Assembly (NCBI RefSeq): GCF_001949145.1
Contig: NW_019091423.1
Location: 33,152-97,151 of the forward strand
Reading direction: 5' to 3'
Length of the DNA stretch: 64,000 nucleotides
Source: Acanthaster planci
Lineage: Eukaryota > Echinodermata > Asteroidea > Valvatida > Acanthasteridae
Shown: positions 47,089-59,100 of the stretch, piece by piece
How positions within the stretch are numbered: the first letter of the stretch is position 1
How the letters are laid out: the number at the start of each line of letters is the position of its first letter
Made by a program: the position numbers and the translations under genes
The notes under the pieces: model-generated
Seen by the model: the letters and a program-made list of their open reading frames with translations, nothing else
Told to the model about the DNA's origin: nothing
Databases searched by the model: none

Positions 47089-50000
47089 ATAGAAATTCAA
47101 CTAAGGAGTAAATGACATAAACCATAACAAACAAACAAAAACATGATACAGGTAGTTCATAATGTCTGCAGGGGAGTCTGTTCCAAAATGAGGATTGACA
47201 ACCTGCATAATTTGTCAATCACATTGTGTGGTGACAGATGGACTGCATGTAGGAGTTTTTTTGATATTACGAGTAGAAAACACAGCAGAAAGTTGTTGAT
47301 GAAAGAACATAAATTTTTGTCAGTAAAAGTCTCCCCAAAACAAGTTGGGAGACCTAATTAGAAGACCTGAGGTGGCCTTACAGGCAAACAACAAATGAAG
47401 CTGGACATACATGTATGTGGAAAACAAGCCTGCAACGTTTCATTTACATGAAAAAGGCTTCAGTACACATGCACATATGTACATTGAGCAATTTATTTTA
47501 AGGCTTCAATTTCTCATTGTTACCAGTAGTCAGGGAACTTGGGCTTTCAACCTGTCAACCTAAAGGCAGGAGGTGATTTATCAGAAAGTCAGTACAAATC
47601 AGCATTTCCAACTGTGCTCGTAGCTTGCTTTGGAGCGGATTAGCACAAGCTACATGTAGCAAATTGTCATGCTGTACATGTACATCCACATACTGTATGT
47701 ATTATGGGGACCAGTGGATGCTACCTACATGTACAATGCACACAGTTTCTATACGCTGACAGGTGTAACAAAAACAAAGACGAAACAAGATGGCAACATG
47801 TACACAGGTGATTATCAGAGATGGAGATTGTTTGGGCCTACATGTACAGTACATGTACTTTTGTAAAACCACCCAACTGCACGTGTACATGTAAGTATGT
47901 ATGCATAGGCATCACAATGTCAGTAGTGATACCTACATGTACATGCATGACATGTACATGTGCCTCTCCTTCCAACTCGGTGATCCATGCTGACATTCAG
48001 GTGAGTTACATGTGAGCTTTCAGTACAAGTAGTGGATGGGATTTTCAGTTTTGCCAGATTCTGTGTGTTGTCTTGGAATATCATTCCCAGGTTTTCGTGT
48101 CTTGTCTTTTCTCTCAGACAGTTTTTCTCACATTGAAAATTTCTTGTCTTCTTTTACTAGGTTTCCTCAGGCCTCTAGGAGCAGTCACTGTGAAGTTTCG
48201 AGGACCCTTGATTTCATTACCCAGACATGAAAAAATACTATTCAGAATAGCACGAGCAAAAACATACCTGGTGCCAGTCCATGTAATAACACTGAACTTT
48301 TTAAACTGAAAAGAAAAGATATAAATCCTCAGGAGGGCTGTTTAGTTAAATGCCTTGGTTCATTGCTAAAGAAGGAATTCTTCCGATACCAGTCATGAGG
48401 CTGTTGTGCACATACATGTTTCTCCTGTACAGGTGTACACGTACGTTGCAGAAGCATTGTGCTATTGACTATTATCTGGTAAGGTGGGCCCACAGGCAAG
48501 AAAAATCAGTCTGTAAATGTAAACGGCATGGTTGCCTCTTGAGCTGTGTACAAACTCACTCACGGGTTAAAGGTCAACTTTCATCAACTGTCATCAATAT
48601 TTAAAGAGAAAATCTGGTAACTGATAAAAACACCCAAACTCTTCAATGCTTCTCCCTTTAATGGCATTCTGTTGTAGCATTTTTTAATGTCCTTTTCTTT
48701 TTCCTTTCCGGCTCTCATAATATCCACTCTTTACTGTCTGATCAAGTGTCTTTAGCTATTTGAATTTCTAGCCGTACTACCACATGGCTAAGCGACCTTT
48801 TTGCTAATGGCATAAAGGCCACTAGCGTATGCCATACATGTACATGCCATTAATTCTACAACACTGCTTCTCCCTCACAAAGTCTTTTTGACTTCCACAT
48901 AATCATTTTCACAACAGACCTCCTCTGCATTTGACTGCAAAGTACATATTCCTTTCAATTCTTTCAATGTAGTGAGTAGCCCATCTTGAAAAGATGGATG
49001 TGGCAAGTCCACTAATCTACCCATGTACACACAAAACAATGGCGCATGTACACACAAAACAATGGCAGCTCATCTTGTCTGCCCACCATACCAAGGATTG
49101 TACAACTTCAATTCCAATCAATTATCAATGAGTAAATAGGCCATTACTTAGCTCAGTGAGGACTGGCCCAGATACAAATAATGCAGTGTGCTATTAAGGC
49201 TCATCCATTTCCTCAGCAAACATGTTGTTGAGGAGCAAACACCATTGCCTACTGTGGGCAGACTCGGCAAACCCAAGCAACCTGAGAGGTGCAGTGCATG
49301 ACTGAGCTGGTATATCGGGTACATACAAACATGTATACATGTACATGTACATGTACAACGTACAAATGTACATGCAGTGTACATGTATGTGCTGTCGACA
49401 TCACTATCAATAATGGTACACGTATGGGGTTTACAGTGTAAATGGAAATGCACATCTTACTTGAACGCAATTACCTAAGTAGACTACTACCGGTAACATC
49501 TTCAACCAGGCCTGGCTTACATGTACCCATGCACATTGTACATGTTCAACGTAGGTTAAAAAAGAGGGACAGGAAAGCGAGGATGAGGTCTGCTCCTCTT
49601 CAGCACCAAAATGAACATCAACGTGAATATGAGGTACCGGTACCCATCACAACAAATTTGGGCCTGAATTCTAATGGGCACATTAATGTCTGCAACTGTG
49701 CAACGCAAATACATGTACACGTATCTACATTACCTTAACATTATGGAAATGTTTTTTCTGAAATGAAACCGTATAGGGCTAAGGTTTCTTTCAGACTGAT
49801 CATTTTATTTCTCCGCATCTGAGATAAATATCCAAAAGTGGTACGCGCCCTTGAAACCTGTCGAGTTATTTCTTTCTCCCCGTTTTTGGCGATGTACACG
49901 TACAGTACATGTAACTCCTGGGCCCGAGTATGTGACATCATCAACTGCAATCCTAACCTCATTCGTTTGCATTTACACTGCACATTTTGCAATATTACAT

Positions 50001-51252
50001 GTATATTTGATGCAGAAGTATACTGGTACATTGTAACACTGGCAACAATTGTATTGGAAAACACGAGGCCCCCAATTGAACATTCCTGCAACATTCAGGG
50101 CTGAAAACTATTGCAAGTCCACAGTGTAAAATCTTGCTGAGATGTTAAATTTGTGTTCTCATTCAGTTTTACATCAAGTATAAACATGCACAAACAGTGG
50201 CAGTGGCAGTGTCAGACTCTACAGTGGGGGGGAGGACAAGTAGAGGACAAAGAAATATTCTAGGGGCAACTAAAATAATGGATCATTTCAAACAAGCTGA
50301 AACGAAAGGGACAACTGTGCAAACAGAATAGAAATTCAAATTTCACCCTCCACTTTCATTTATCAAATGTTCTGATTTGGGACAGCAAAGGAAATTTCTA
50401 AACGAGTTTACCTGCTTTGTGTGTGTTGGGGGGGGGGCAAGTTGAGCATAAATCATGCAAACCAATGGAAGCAATCAGTCTTTCCCACCATGCTGTTTGT
50501 GTTAGGTACCTGTACCTGAAGAAGAAAGGTGGGCCTCCAGGATTAGGTGCTGTGCCAGTTAACGAAATTTGGAAACCATCCCAGGTTCAAGTACGTGTAC
50601 CGGTAAATGTACATATTTGATCCTTTTATTGATCATGCCTGGACAAGAAATGTTTGGATAGGCAAAAAGCTTAATTCTTCTAACGCATGACAATATAGAC
50701 AATGGAGGGCATAAAGAATCAATCTGATTGCCATCTCTCAATCACAGGAAATATGCGACAAACTAGGCAAAACATCCTGAAATCAGCCTTTTGTTCTCAT
50801 TTGCATTTTTCCCCAGGGTAGGCAAACCACTTCAGGAGCCAGGAGAATGACTCATGGAGCACTCCACAACATGAAAGAGCCACATTCTCTTCAATGTCCA
50901 TAAAGAACTGAAATTTATGCGGGTACTGACGAATTGTAGTTCAAGGCAAACATGTCCCTGTAATTGGATGCTCGAGGATAAGCAAGCAGGCTGGCTTAAC
51001 AATTCAGGCTACAATCCCCAGAAACTAATGCAAATGACCAGCAGAAATTAATTTACTAGCATTATCATATGAATTTGTGTGAATGTAGCCTGTGAAACAC
51101 ACACATACATGTATGTCCGCATTTGCCGAATTTTAGTTCTGGCCTTGCATACATGTATGTGTACATGTTTACTGCAAAAAACCTACGCAAATGTACACCA
51201 ATACGTGTACACAATCTTTGGTTAACTCTTTTGAAGTAAAGAAAACGGTTGA

Positions 51253-51776
51253 TTAACCGCATGCTGCCGGGTGCTTTTAAAAATGCAGTGCACACATACA
51301 AGATATTCTCAAGATTTTCAAAATTCTTCAAAAATTCATAATTTAATTTAATGAACGTTTTATACCCGCACGAATGACTGTTTGGTGACTACTCTAAGCT
51401 GACAGGTAACCTTCATTGACTCCTGAATATTTCAGCCAGGCCTGCTGCCCTGTAAAGGGAGCCCAAAATTGTGAGGTGTTGTGTAATTTCCTTTGTCCTC
51501 AGTGAATGCAAGTGGCGTCTTTTCAAACATGGCTGGATTAGCATCTAGCGGGCGCACTATGCCCAAAACAGTGGTACACTGTTCAAAAACAGTGACTGAT
51601 TACCTTCGAAAAATGCAAGCCGAAAAATGATGGCAATTCCCAGCAGCAGGTCTTTTGTTCCTCCAAGTACAGTCTTTTGTTACACAGACCAGTTCTTTTG
51701 TCCCATATCGGGCACCCAAGCTCTGCGTATAAAGCCATGGTGCTCGAGACGGGGTTCCCCGGCAGCAAGTGGTTAA
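51253..51776 (+). mobile_element. piggyBac-like MITE, copy E, intact TTAA at both ends
   Basis: The element is bounded by TTAA at 51253-51256 and 51773-51776. The left terminus TTAACCGCATGCTGCCGGG is inverted in the right terminus CCGGCAGCAAGTGGTTAA with two mismatches. TTAA target sites and CC-starting inverted ends are characteristic of piggyBac transposons. The 524-base body contains the family blocks GCCAGGCCTGCTGCCCTGTA and the spaced CTTTTGTT words, and encodes no transposase. Confidence 0.88.
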
Positions 51777-52273
51777 TACCGTACACACACCAAATGCATT
51801 TAAAATGCAGTTCAATATGCAATTGTATTACAAACCCTCACAGACTTTTCTGGTACTTTTTTTCTCCTTTCCATACCCTGCTAGTTTTTACCTCACAGAG
51901 TATTTCAGTGTTAGTAGGACTTTTTCTGAGGTAACAGATTAGATGATTTGCCCTTGTCCAGAAGGTTTCATTTAGTACTGCATCAGTCTGCAGGTGCAGT
52001 TCTTCCCAAAGTTCCTTGGAAAAAACATTATCCCACGGCCAGACTCCCTGGTCATCTGAAGGACAGCCTCCTTGACCTACCTACATGTACATGCACCTGT
52101 AGTAAATCATGCATTACATCCTTGATACCATGCTTAAACTGTACAGACCTAACACATGTTCATGTATAGTATGGCTGTCAGCCTGTCACATGACCACACA
52201 CATGTACTCATTCCAAAGTTTGCCCATGATGTAATGTACATGTACACAACTAAGACAATGACCGCACTCTGCG

Positions 52274-52672
52274 CAGGGTTCCCACAGTATTCTGAAAACC
52301 AAATCCAATGACTTTTGGGGGACTTTTCAGGACAAGATGACAACTTCCACGACATTTAATGCTATTTGACAGAGCAAACTGTTTAGTTATTATGAAATGG
52401 AGGATTGCCATAGCCACTAACAGACTGAGAAGGATATTACCAGTACCTGTAAATTTACCATTATAGCCTGTAAATTTATCCTGTAAAAAAAGACACCTTG
52501 TATGATCTTATCTTGATTTCCATGGCTTTTCTATGACTTTTCCCTCCAGTAACAGCAACCAAGGAAGCCCTATTTTTTGCCAATTTTTCAGGACTTTCAA
52601 CATGTTCAAGGATAATTTTTTTTTCTCAAGATCACAGGGATTTTCCATGACTTGGGGAACTTGGGAATCCTG
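52274..52672. mobile_element. CAGGGTTCCCA-ended hAT-like element
   Basis: The left end CAGGGTTCCCA (52274) and right end TGGGAATCCTG (to 52672) are inverted with one mismatch. The body repeats ATGACTTTT, CAGGACTTT and TTCCATGAC-type words on both strands, a texture seen in widespread hAT-related repeats. No matching 8-base duplication was found at the flanks, so the insertion is probably old. Confidence 0.65.
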
Positions 52673-53494
52673 AGTGGAAACCAACTCCAAGGGGAAACTG
52701 TTTAAGTCTCCCAAAATGTGAAGTCTTCCAAAGTGAATCCTGCACTTCATAACAAAGTATTCATTGACTACGAGACAAAGCAACAACAGATGTAGATGAC
52801 AGAAGAACTACAGTACATGTACATGAGCTAATATGGCTGACCAAGCTACATGTACATTGTACATGTACGACCGTTTGTGAATGCCGACTTAAAAAAAGTG
52901 CAATAACTTGCTGGCAGAGGTTCTAGAAGGTCTCCTACTCTTGTAAAAGGTGAACATTGATGAGATCAACCTCAGAGAAGATGGAAAAGTTGACATATGT
53001 ACATGTACATGTACTGTAAAGAAGTGGACAGGTTTTGACTCATCATACATGTACCTGAACTCAAATTCACAGGATCAAAAAGGGGGTAAAAAGTTATGGT
53101 AGGTGAGATGTAATGTGTTCAAAGTGGAATAGTGATTTAAGAAGCAGTGTGTCGCTAAGATTGTGAAGCACATTCATATTTTCAAGAGATACATTTATAA
53201 CTTCAGAGTAAACAGAACATATGTACTTTTCTCAGGTTAAGATGTGCTATTTGATCGATCTGTTTATGGTCAGACATAACGTGGTTTTACTTTTTTTTTT
53301 TGGCAATGATATTCATTTGAAAAATTAACAAACTAGTTAAAATCAATTGTTTTAGCTATGAAAACATAACTAGGGGCAGTTCGGGTATATTCAAAACAAA
53401 TCTGTGCTGACGACATAAACAATGTATAACGGAGGAACTTAAAACAAGACCGGCTGACCAAGACAGACAGAAAGAAATTATTTTAACTAAAATA

Positions 53495-53500
53495 ACTTGC
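53495..53500 (-). other. Non-canonical GC splice donor
   Basis: After the exon ends CACAAAGAG, the intron starts GCAAGT. AG/GCAAGT is the strict consensus known for GC-AG introns, which need strong U1 pairing elsewhere. Using the next GT, three bases further on, would add Ala and shift the phase away from the in-frame start of the TPR6 exon. Confidence 0.9.
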
Positions 53501-53624
53501 CTCTTTGTGGAATCCAATTGCCGTCTCAAAGTTACCAAGGAGATAATGCGTGTTGCCTAGGTTACCGCATGCCCTACCCTGGGCCGCCTTGTCTCCGAGT
53601 GACTTGACAATGGCTAGATTCAAC
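53501..53624 (-). CDS. GPSM2: GPSM2-like exon: TPR5
   Basis: This 124-base exon (acceptor CAACTTTTAG) completes a Glu codon and adds 41 codons, LNLAIVKSLGDKAAQGRACG then NLGNTHYLLGNFETAIGFHK and E. It follows LGN TPR5 almost residue for residue (GDRAAQGRAFGNLGNTHYLLGNF). It ends at a GC donor. The upstream exon leaves two bases (GA) for the split Glu codon, so the phase is fixed. Confidence 0.96.
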
Positions 53625-54974
53625 CTAAAAGTTGATGAAATGACTGAAGTGTGTTGATAATCCCTTTAATACTTAAGACTTACATGTAAGGTTTGCATAT
53701 ATATATCTTCTATCGAAGAAAATGCTGAGTGCTTTGAAATGTTAAGTTGCTGTCTGCCAAAGTCTATTCCAGGGACAGTACACTTACAAAGTACATGTAC
53801 ATGCACACTGCATGGCCAAAGGTGATAATGGTAACTGTTTTCTCATACAGGCAGAAGATATTACATTGAAAAAATGGAACATGTATGTACCGGTATGGTG
53901 TGAAAATATACATGTAACAGGCCACTGGAAAGATCCATGGCATTCAAGGTTTTGTACCGCTATGAATAATTCAACCAGCAATACCATTGTTGGAGGGTTC
54001 AAACTCATGGAGCTGGCCCTGTTTTGTGGAAAAAGGCTAACATGGGCGATCACACAACCACATTTTGCAAACTTCTCCTTGTTACAGCATGGGATACCAA
54101 GATCAATCAACATTCTGTTGTTGACCCACATCGATCTCACTTGTTAAATGTCTAACACCTTCAAAGCACTATAGCTGGTATAGCTGGTGTCCATATAGCT
54201 GGTGTCTGAGTAAGTGTCCATACTCAGTCATGAGGACATTTTGGGGGAGGTGGAGCAGTGTACCGTATTTGAGTCCATCAGGCAAATGTTTTTGAGTCAT
54301 ACCTCGAGGCATTTATATTCTGAGCTTCATTACTCAGAGAGTGGGTGTGGGCATCTGCTTTGACCCTTCCATGCCCCACATGTACCTGTATGTTTGGGGT
54401 TTATTTTAACCATGCTGTATAGAGCAGGTGGGATATGACAGTCTTCAAATCTAAATGGTAATTCAGGCACTGTGTACGTACATGTACACGCATTGTCCTC
54501 AGGGTATCAATGCATTGCCGGATGAACTCAACAGGACCCACCAGAAGGTGACAGTTAAAATGTGTATACAAACACACTGAATGTCTTTATGTTATAAGAG
54601 CAAATTGTCAAACTCTCAAAGGAATCTAATAGTAAAGTCTGACAAACATGTCCTGCTGTAGGGCAGAATTAACTTTTGTGTGAGTCACTAAAAATACCAA
54701 AGGAAAAAGTTACATGGAGGGTAGAGAAGAGCAAAAGCCTAGAATCAATAAGCAGAGAATGCAACGGATTTCAAACTGAAGATGTACAAAAAACAGCCTG
54801 CCATTTGCCAAAATGCAAGTGAGACCTGAACTGCAATTTGCTATTGATGTGTGACCCAATGCACATTCAAATAATTGCTTCATACTATAATGTACATGTA
54901 TGTAGACTGACGTAATATTAAATTCCGTTTTTATGTAACTGGAGGCTGACAGTTGCTCAAATGCAGTCACTTAC
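53625..54974 (-). other. Intron without recognised features
   Basis: This 1,350-base GT-AG intron (donor ACGA/GTAAGT, acceptor TTTTAG) contains a short imperfect repeat of TAGCTGGTGTC at 54176-54210 and nothing else that I recognise. Confidence 0.85.
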
Positions 54975-55117
54975 TCGTAATACTCCACTGCTTTCTTGAG
55001 GCACGCAATGACCTCCTCCGGGAAATCTCCAGGATCCTGGTGGCCTGCTCGACCGGCATGCTTCCCCTTAGCATGGTAGACATTACCCAGGTTGTACAGT
55101 GCCCTTCCTTCACCAAC
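54975..55117 (-). CDS. GPSM2: GPSM2-like exon: TPR4 (first exon in window)
   Basis: This 143-base exon starts in frame after GCATTTCAG and ends two bases into a Glu codon before GTAAGT. It encodes VGEGRALYNLGNVYHAKGKH, then an insert AGRAGHQDPGDFPEEV and the second helix IACLKKAVEYYE. The long insert with a Pro-Gly-x-Phe-Pro-Glu-Glu element inside this TPR is a family hallmark (vertebrate CPGPQDVGEFPEEV at the same place). Since it starts in frame, TPR3 must end exactly at the end of the previous exon, which is not in the window. Confidence 0.96.
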
Positions 55118-55872
55118 CTGAAATGCTCAAAACAATACAAATTATCCCGTTACACTAAACATAGACATGTTAAGAACAGTACACTAGGCATGATTGTACC
55201 ATTCATCACCTACAATGAACATGTACATATACAGCAACACCATGGTCTGTGTTCCAATCACATTGTTAAATAACAACTCTGTTTTGTTGAAACTTCCCTT
55301 GGGGGGGGGGGGAATTCTTCAATTGGAAATACATGTATCAACCCAACTGTGGCTGCAGCATCTTAACAGACCCGCACTGGTTCTGGAAGGTTTCCATGTT
55401 GGAGTAATGCAGTTGTACAGGAATCTTGATTAATCCAGTAGAAACAGCTCTGCTTTGTAAAACTCTAATGCAAGTGCACCGTTGATTAAATGTCTTATGA
55501 CATTGAATGATGTCATTTCCCTCAGTTAATACACACAGCTCATTCAGTGTGTCACACAAGGAATAAATGTTCTGCCACGATAGATACTGGGAAATCTATG
55601 TGGGAACCACCAGAAGACATTGTATATGCAAAGAAATGCTTACAGGGAATCACAGTAAGTTTCTGCAAGGGCATGGAGGCAAGGGTTAAATACATGTATG
55701 TACATGTACATGTGCCGGTAGGAAAGAAACAGCTGAAATCATAAGAAAACACCAGGCAATAATCAATATTTTGTACAGGGGCACATGATATGTACACATG
55801 TTCATGTATGTACATGCACAATGTACATTGCAAATGTACTGAAATTTTAGATTTTGCAAATTACACATGCGA

Positions 55873-56171
55873 CAGGGGCAGATCCAGGGGGGTGGGGCAT
55901 AGGTAAGCATGTCCCTTCCCCTTTTTTTTCACCAAACAAATATATAAAATAGAAGAAAAAGAGGGAGGGAGAGGAACTAAAGATTGAGGGACCCAGCCCC
56001 AAAAATAGGACAAAGTAGTAAAAAAAACAACAGTTTTCCCTCTGGTTACCCAGCCTCCCTAATTTTCCGGCTGCAACCCTAAAATTTTTATTGGCAAGTT
56101 ACAAAAACCCCTGAAAAATAATAAGTAAAAACACCCCTCCCCCATTTTGGAAAATCCTAGATCTGCCCCTG
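55873..56171. mobile_element. CAGGGGC-ended hAT-like MITE
   Basis: The left end CAGGGGCAGATCCAGG (55873) and right end CCTAGATCTGCCCCTG (to 56171) are inverted repeats of about 16 bases with one mismatch. CAGGG-type ends are typical of hAT elements. The 299-base interior is A-rich and non-coding. The eight bases on either side do not match, so no target duplication can be shown. Confidence 0.75.
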
Positions 56172-59100
56172 TGTGCAATGTGTATACTAACCCTGTGGTC
56201 ATGCCTGCAGAAACCCTGTTAGAAACTGAAATGAAGTATAGTTCTTTTACTAACCGCTTACACATAAAGTACACATATGCGTGTGATCGAAGTGGCGTAC
56301 ACGTACATGTATTTGACTGTGACACAACATATACCGGTATATGTAGATTTACACTGAAAATATGTCTTTTGAAGACATGTACATGTACCAGCAATATTTC
56401 TGACTGTCAACAAATTCAGAGTCTATCCTTTAGGGTGGCTCTGTTGTCGTGATGCTATTTCATTCTTACAACACACAAGCCCCACAGAAAAACTCAGTCA
56501 TCTGCATTCACCTGAGACTTGATGAGTAATAGTACATGTAGGTACACTGTGCCAACAGTCTGGAAAATTCTAAAAGTATTCTGGAAAAAATAGCAACTGA
56601 TGTTTGACTGGTTGACTTCACCCACTGGTGCATGCATAAAAATGCATGGCATGATTATCATCCAATGACAATGATGCGATGAGAATTTTGAAAGGGTCCA
56701 TTCAACATATGTAAATCATAATTTACAATGTTTAGGTCAAGGTCACAACAAGAGGTTAATCTTCACAGCATCTGCATCAATGAATCTTCTGTTCATTTGT
56801 CAACAACTGGTGTCTGTAGAAATCTTGGAGTCACCTTTCGCTCATACATGTATGTACATGTACATGTTTCGATCATGGATGGTCCCAACTTACAAGCATG
56901 TAAATCTGTCAGGTTTCAACAATGTAACTTAGGCAAAATCCAGAATCAGCCTGGAGATCTTCCAATGCCTCTTTGCATATTGTTCTCCACAATCTGAATT
57001 CCTAGGGTGATCGATCATTACCTCAGGCAGGACCTCATCCCTGGAATGAAACAGTCTTGTAAGACTGGTTCTCTCTCTTCGATCTCTGACCTGAAGTGCT
57101 TTAAATTTGATACTTTGGTTTTATTCTTGATTGTAATCTACCCTAAGCATTCGGCATATGCTCGTAACTGCATACATGTATGTCCCTTATTATCATCATT
57201 ATCAATACTTGAGTGTCACACTTTGTATACATGTACCTTAGAAATGGTTTCATACGGCATGAAATTACAAAAACAGAAGTTAAAAACTTCAAGTAAAATA
57301 CTAATGAATGAACATACATGTACATGTACTTGGTATACATTAAGTACCAGTTGGTGGTTTTTCATAGGAGTAGGACTTCATCTCATCAAAGACTCATGTG
57401 AAGTACATGTACATGTATTAAATATGGTTCAAAGATTCTTTGCAGTTTTTCATGTGGACACTGTCAATCTTGAATTATTTTCTTCTACTTGTACAGGAAC
57501 ATGAGCATGTGCTGAATTTCATGTACAGTTTTTCTCCCAGTACTACATGTACATGTACGTATCTCAGTCTTTATTTAACCCTAACAGTCACGAGTGCTAC
57601 AAAGTACTACTTAGTAGTAAAATGTAGTACTCAGCCTTGTCGCTTGTAAGAGGACACAGCATTATTATTCTCCAAAGCCAAAAAGATACAATAGAGAAGA
57701 CAATGTACATGTACCATACTGTGCTATGGCACTATGAATGCATAGTTTCATTGTTCTCTGTACGAGTAACAATGGAATAAACCTAGCCAGAAATAGTAAT
57801 TTGTAGCGCTAGGTCCTTCAGGCTCAGAGTGTTACGTAGTATTTTGTAGTACTGAGTACTCTAAGCAAAACAACGCCCGGTACTGTTAGGGTTAATAGAG
57901 GGACTCACACAATGGATGATTCAACAATGGATGATAAGTGCATAAAGTACCGGTAGAAAACAATCTTATCACATCTTTTATCGTTGCATACACACTGCGT
58001 CCACACCGGCATACATGTGCACATGAGTTTGTGTGTTCTTGCAGAGGACAAGTGATGTGTAGATGGTCCGTCTTTTCTAACCACTTCAAAATTTCAGGTA
58101 GTGTGTAAAAGGCAAGAAAATGTCACGGCTATTAATACACAAATGATTGTGCATCCACTTAGGACAGGAATGAGGATGACAGATGACTGCAATCCATCAT
58201 GATTATCACATTATACTCCATGGGAAATTATGCCCACTTCCACTGGTCCAAAGGTCCAAAAAAAAATCTGTATTTCATTCCAAAGGTTGCTACTGATTTT
58301 TTTCCCCGAGCCTTAGCCCCCCTTCCCCAAAATGTGATGTCAGATTATCTACGGTTTGACAAAGCATATACATGTACACTGTGTAAAGATACAAGATTAC
58401 CATGTTTAAACAGTTTCTGATATTCATGGACAGCTTGACAAATGGGAAATATTTACATTAAACCTTAGCAGCAGTCTTCTTGAGTTGTGTTCACAATCGG
58501 CAATATGCCAACTTGCATACGTGTATGAATCAGAGCACCTGTACTGGTAGCTACATGTACATGTACAATATGCCTGTGTCAAAGGATTGCACAAAAATAC
58601 ATAAATGCACACGTATTGGTACACTTTACAAAAAGTGAGAATCATGCTATCTCATCTAGGCAAGTTTACATACAAATGCAGGTCTTTAGGAAGTATGTGT
58701 ACATGTACGCGTGTGTACACGGTGTATCCGGTAAGGCATGCAATTGACAACATATTTAAAAAAAAAAAAAAACAACTCCAAAACCAAAACAAACAAAACA
58801 ACATTAGCTAATAATTTGGGTTAAGAGATGTAGTTCAGCGCCGGAGGACATTTTTGCTTAGTGATGTATGCCTTATAATGTACATGTAGAGCAGGCCCAT
58901 GTACCTATATACCATAGACAAGGTCTCATTTTTGTTTTCACCGTGTGCGGTATTTAAAATTGAATGCGAGAGCAAAGTTCGTGAACTTTGGGGTCCAGTG
59001 GACATAAAACAGAAAAAGAACAGTCGTTGGTTTTATTTGGCCATTCTGTAAAGTTGTGACGCAGAATGCGGGAGTCAGAATACCATACCAACTGTTTGCT

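Larger units (their letters stand above)
45371..53500 (-). other. 8.1-kb GC-AG intron
   Basis: This 8,130-base intron holds the perfect-TIR MITE at 46830-47088, piggyBac-like copy E at 51253-51776 and the CAGGG-ended element at 52274-52672. ACATGT runs are frequent (47680-47960, 49330-49390), and a G run of ten lies at 50429-50438. No extra exon was found. Confidence 0.88.
6518..55117 (-). other. GPSM2: GPSM2/LGN/Pins-like gene, 5'-incomplete, 12 exons
   Basis: This is the span of the one gene I can support. Twelve exons on the minus strand join with consistent phases into 1,533 coding bases (510 residues plus stop), close to the length of vertebrate LGN from its fourth TPR to its end. The order is five TPR repeats, a Ser-rich linker and four GoLoco motifs, an arrangement specific to the GPSM1/GPSM2/Pins family. 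These proteins link NuMA/Mud or Inscuteable (TPR side) to GDP-bound G-alpha-i/o (GoLoco side) at the cell cortex to orient the mitotic spindle. Eleven introns are complete; ten use GT-AG and one GC-AG. The N-terminus (start codon, TPR1-3) is missing and should lie past base 64000. The choice between the GPSM1 and GPSM2 names is uncertain, because invertebrates usually have a single ancestral gene. Confidence 0.95.

Noticed and set aside
57007-57504. 165-codon plus-strand open frame
   Set aside because: Its translation is dominated by His-Val and Cys-Thr runs from ACATGT repeats, it matches no family that I know, and it has no splice or promoter context.
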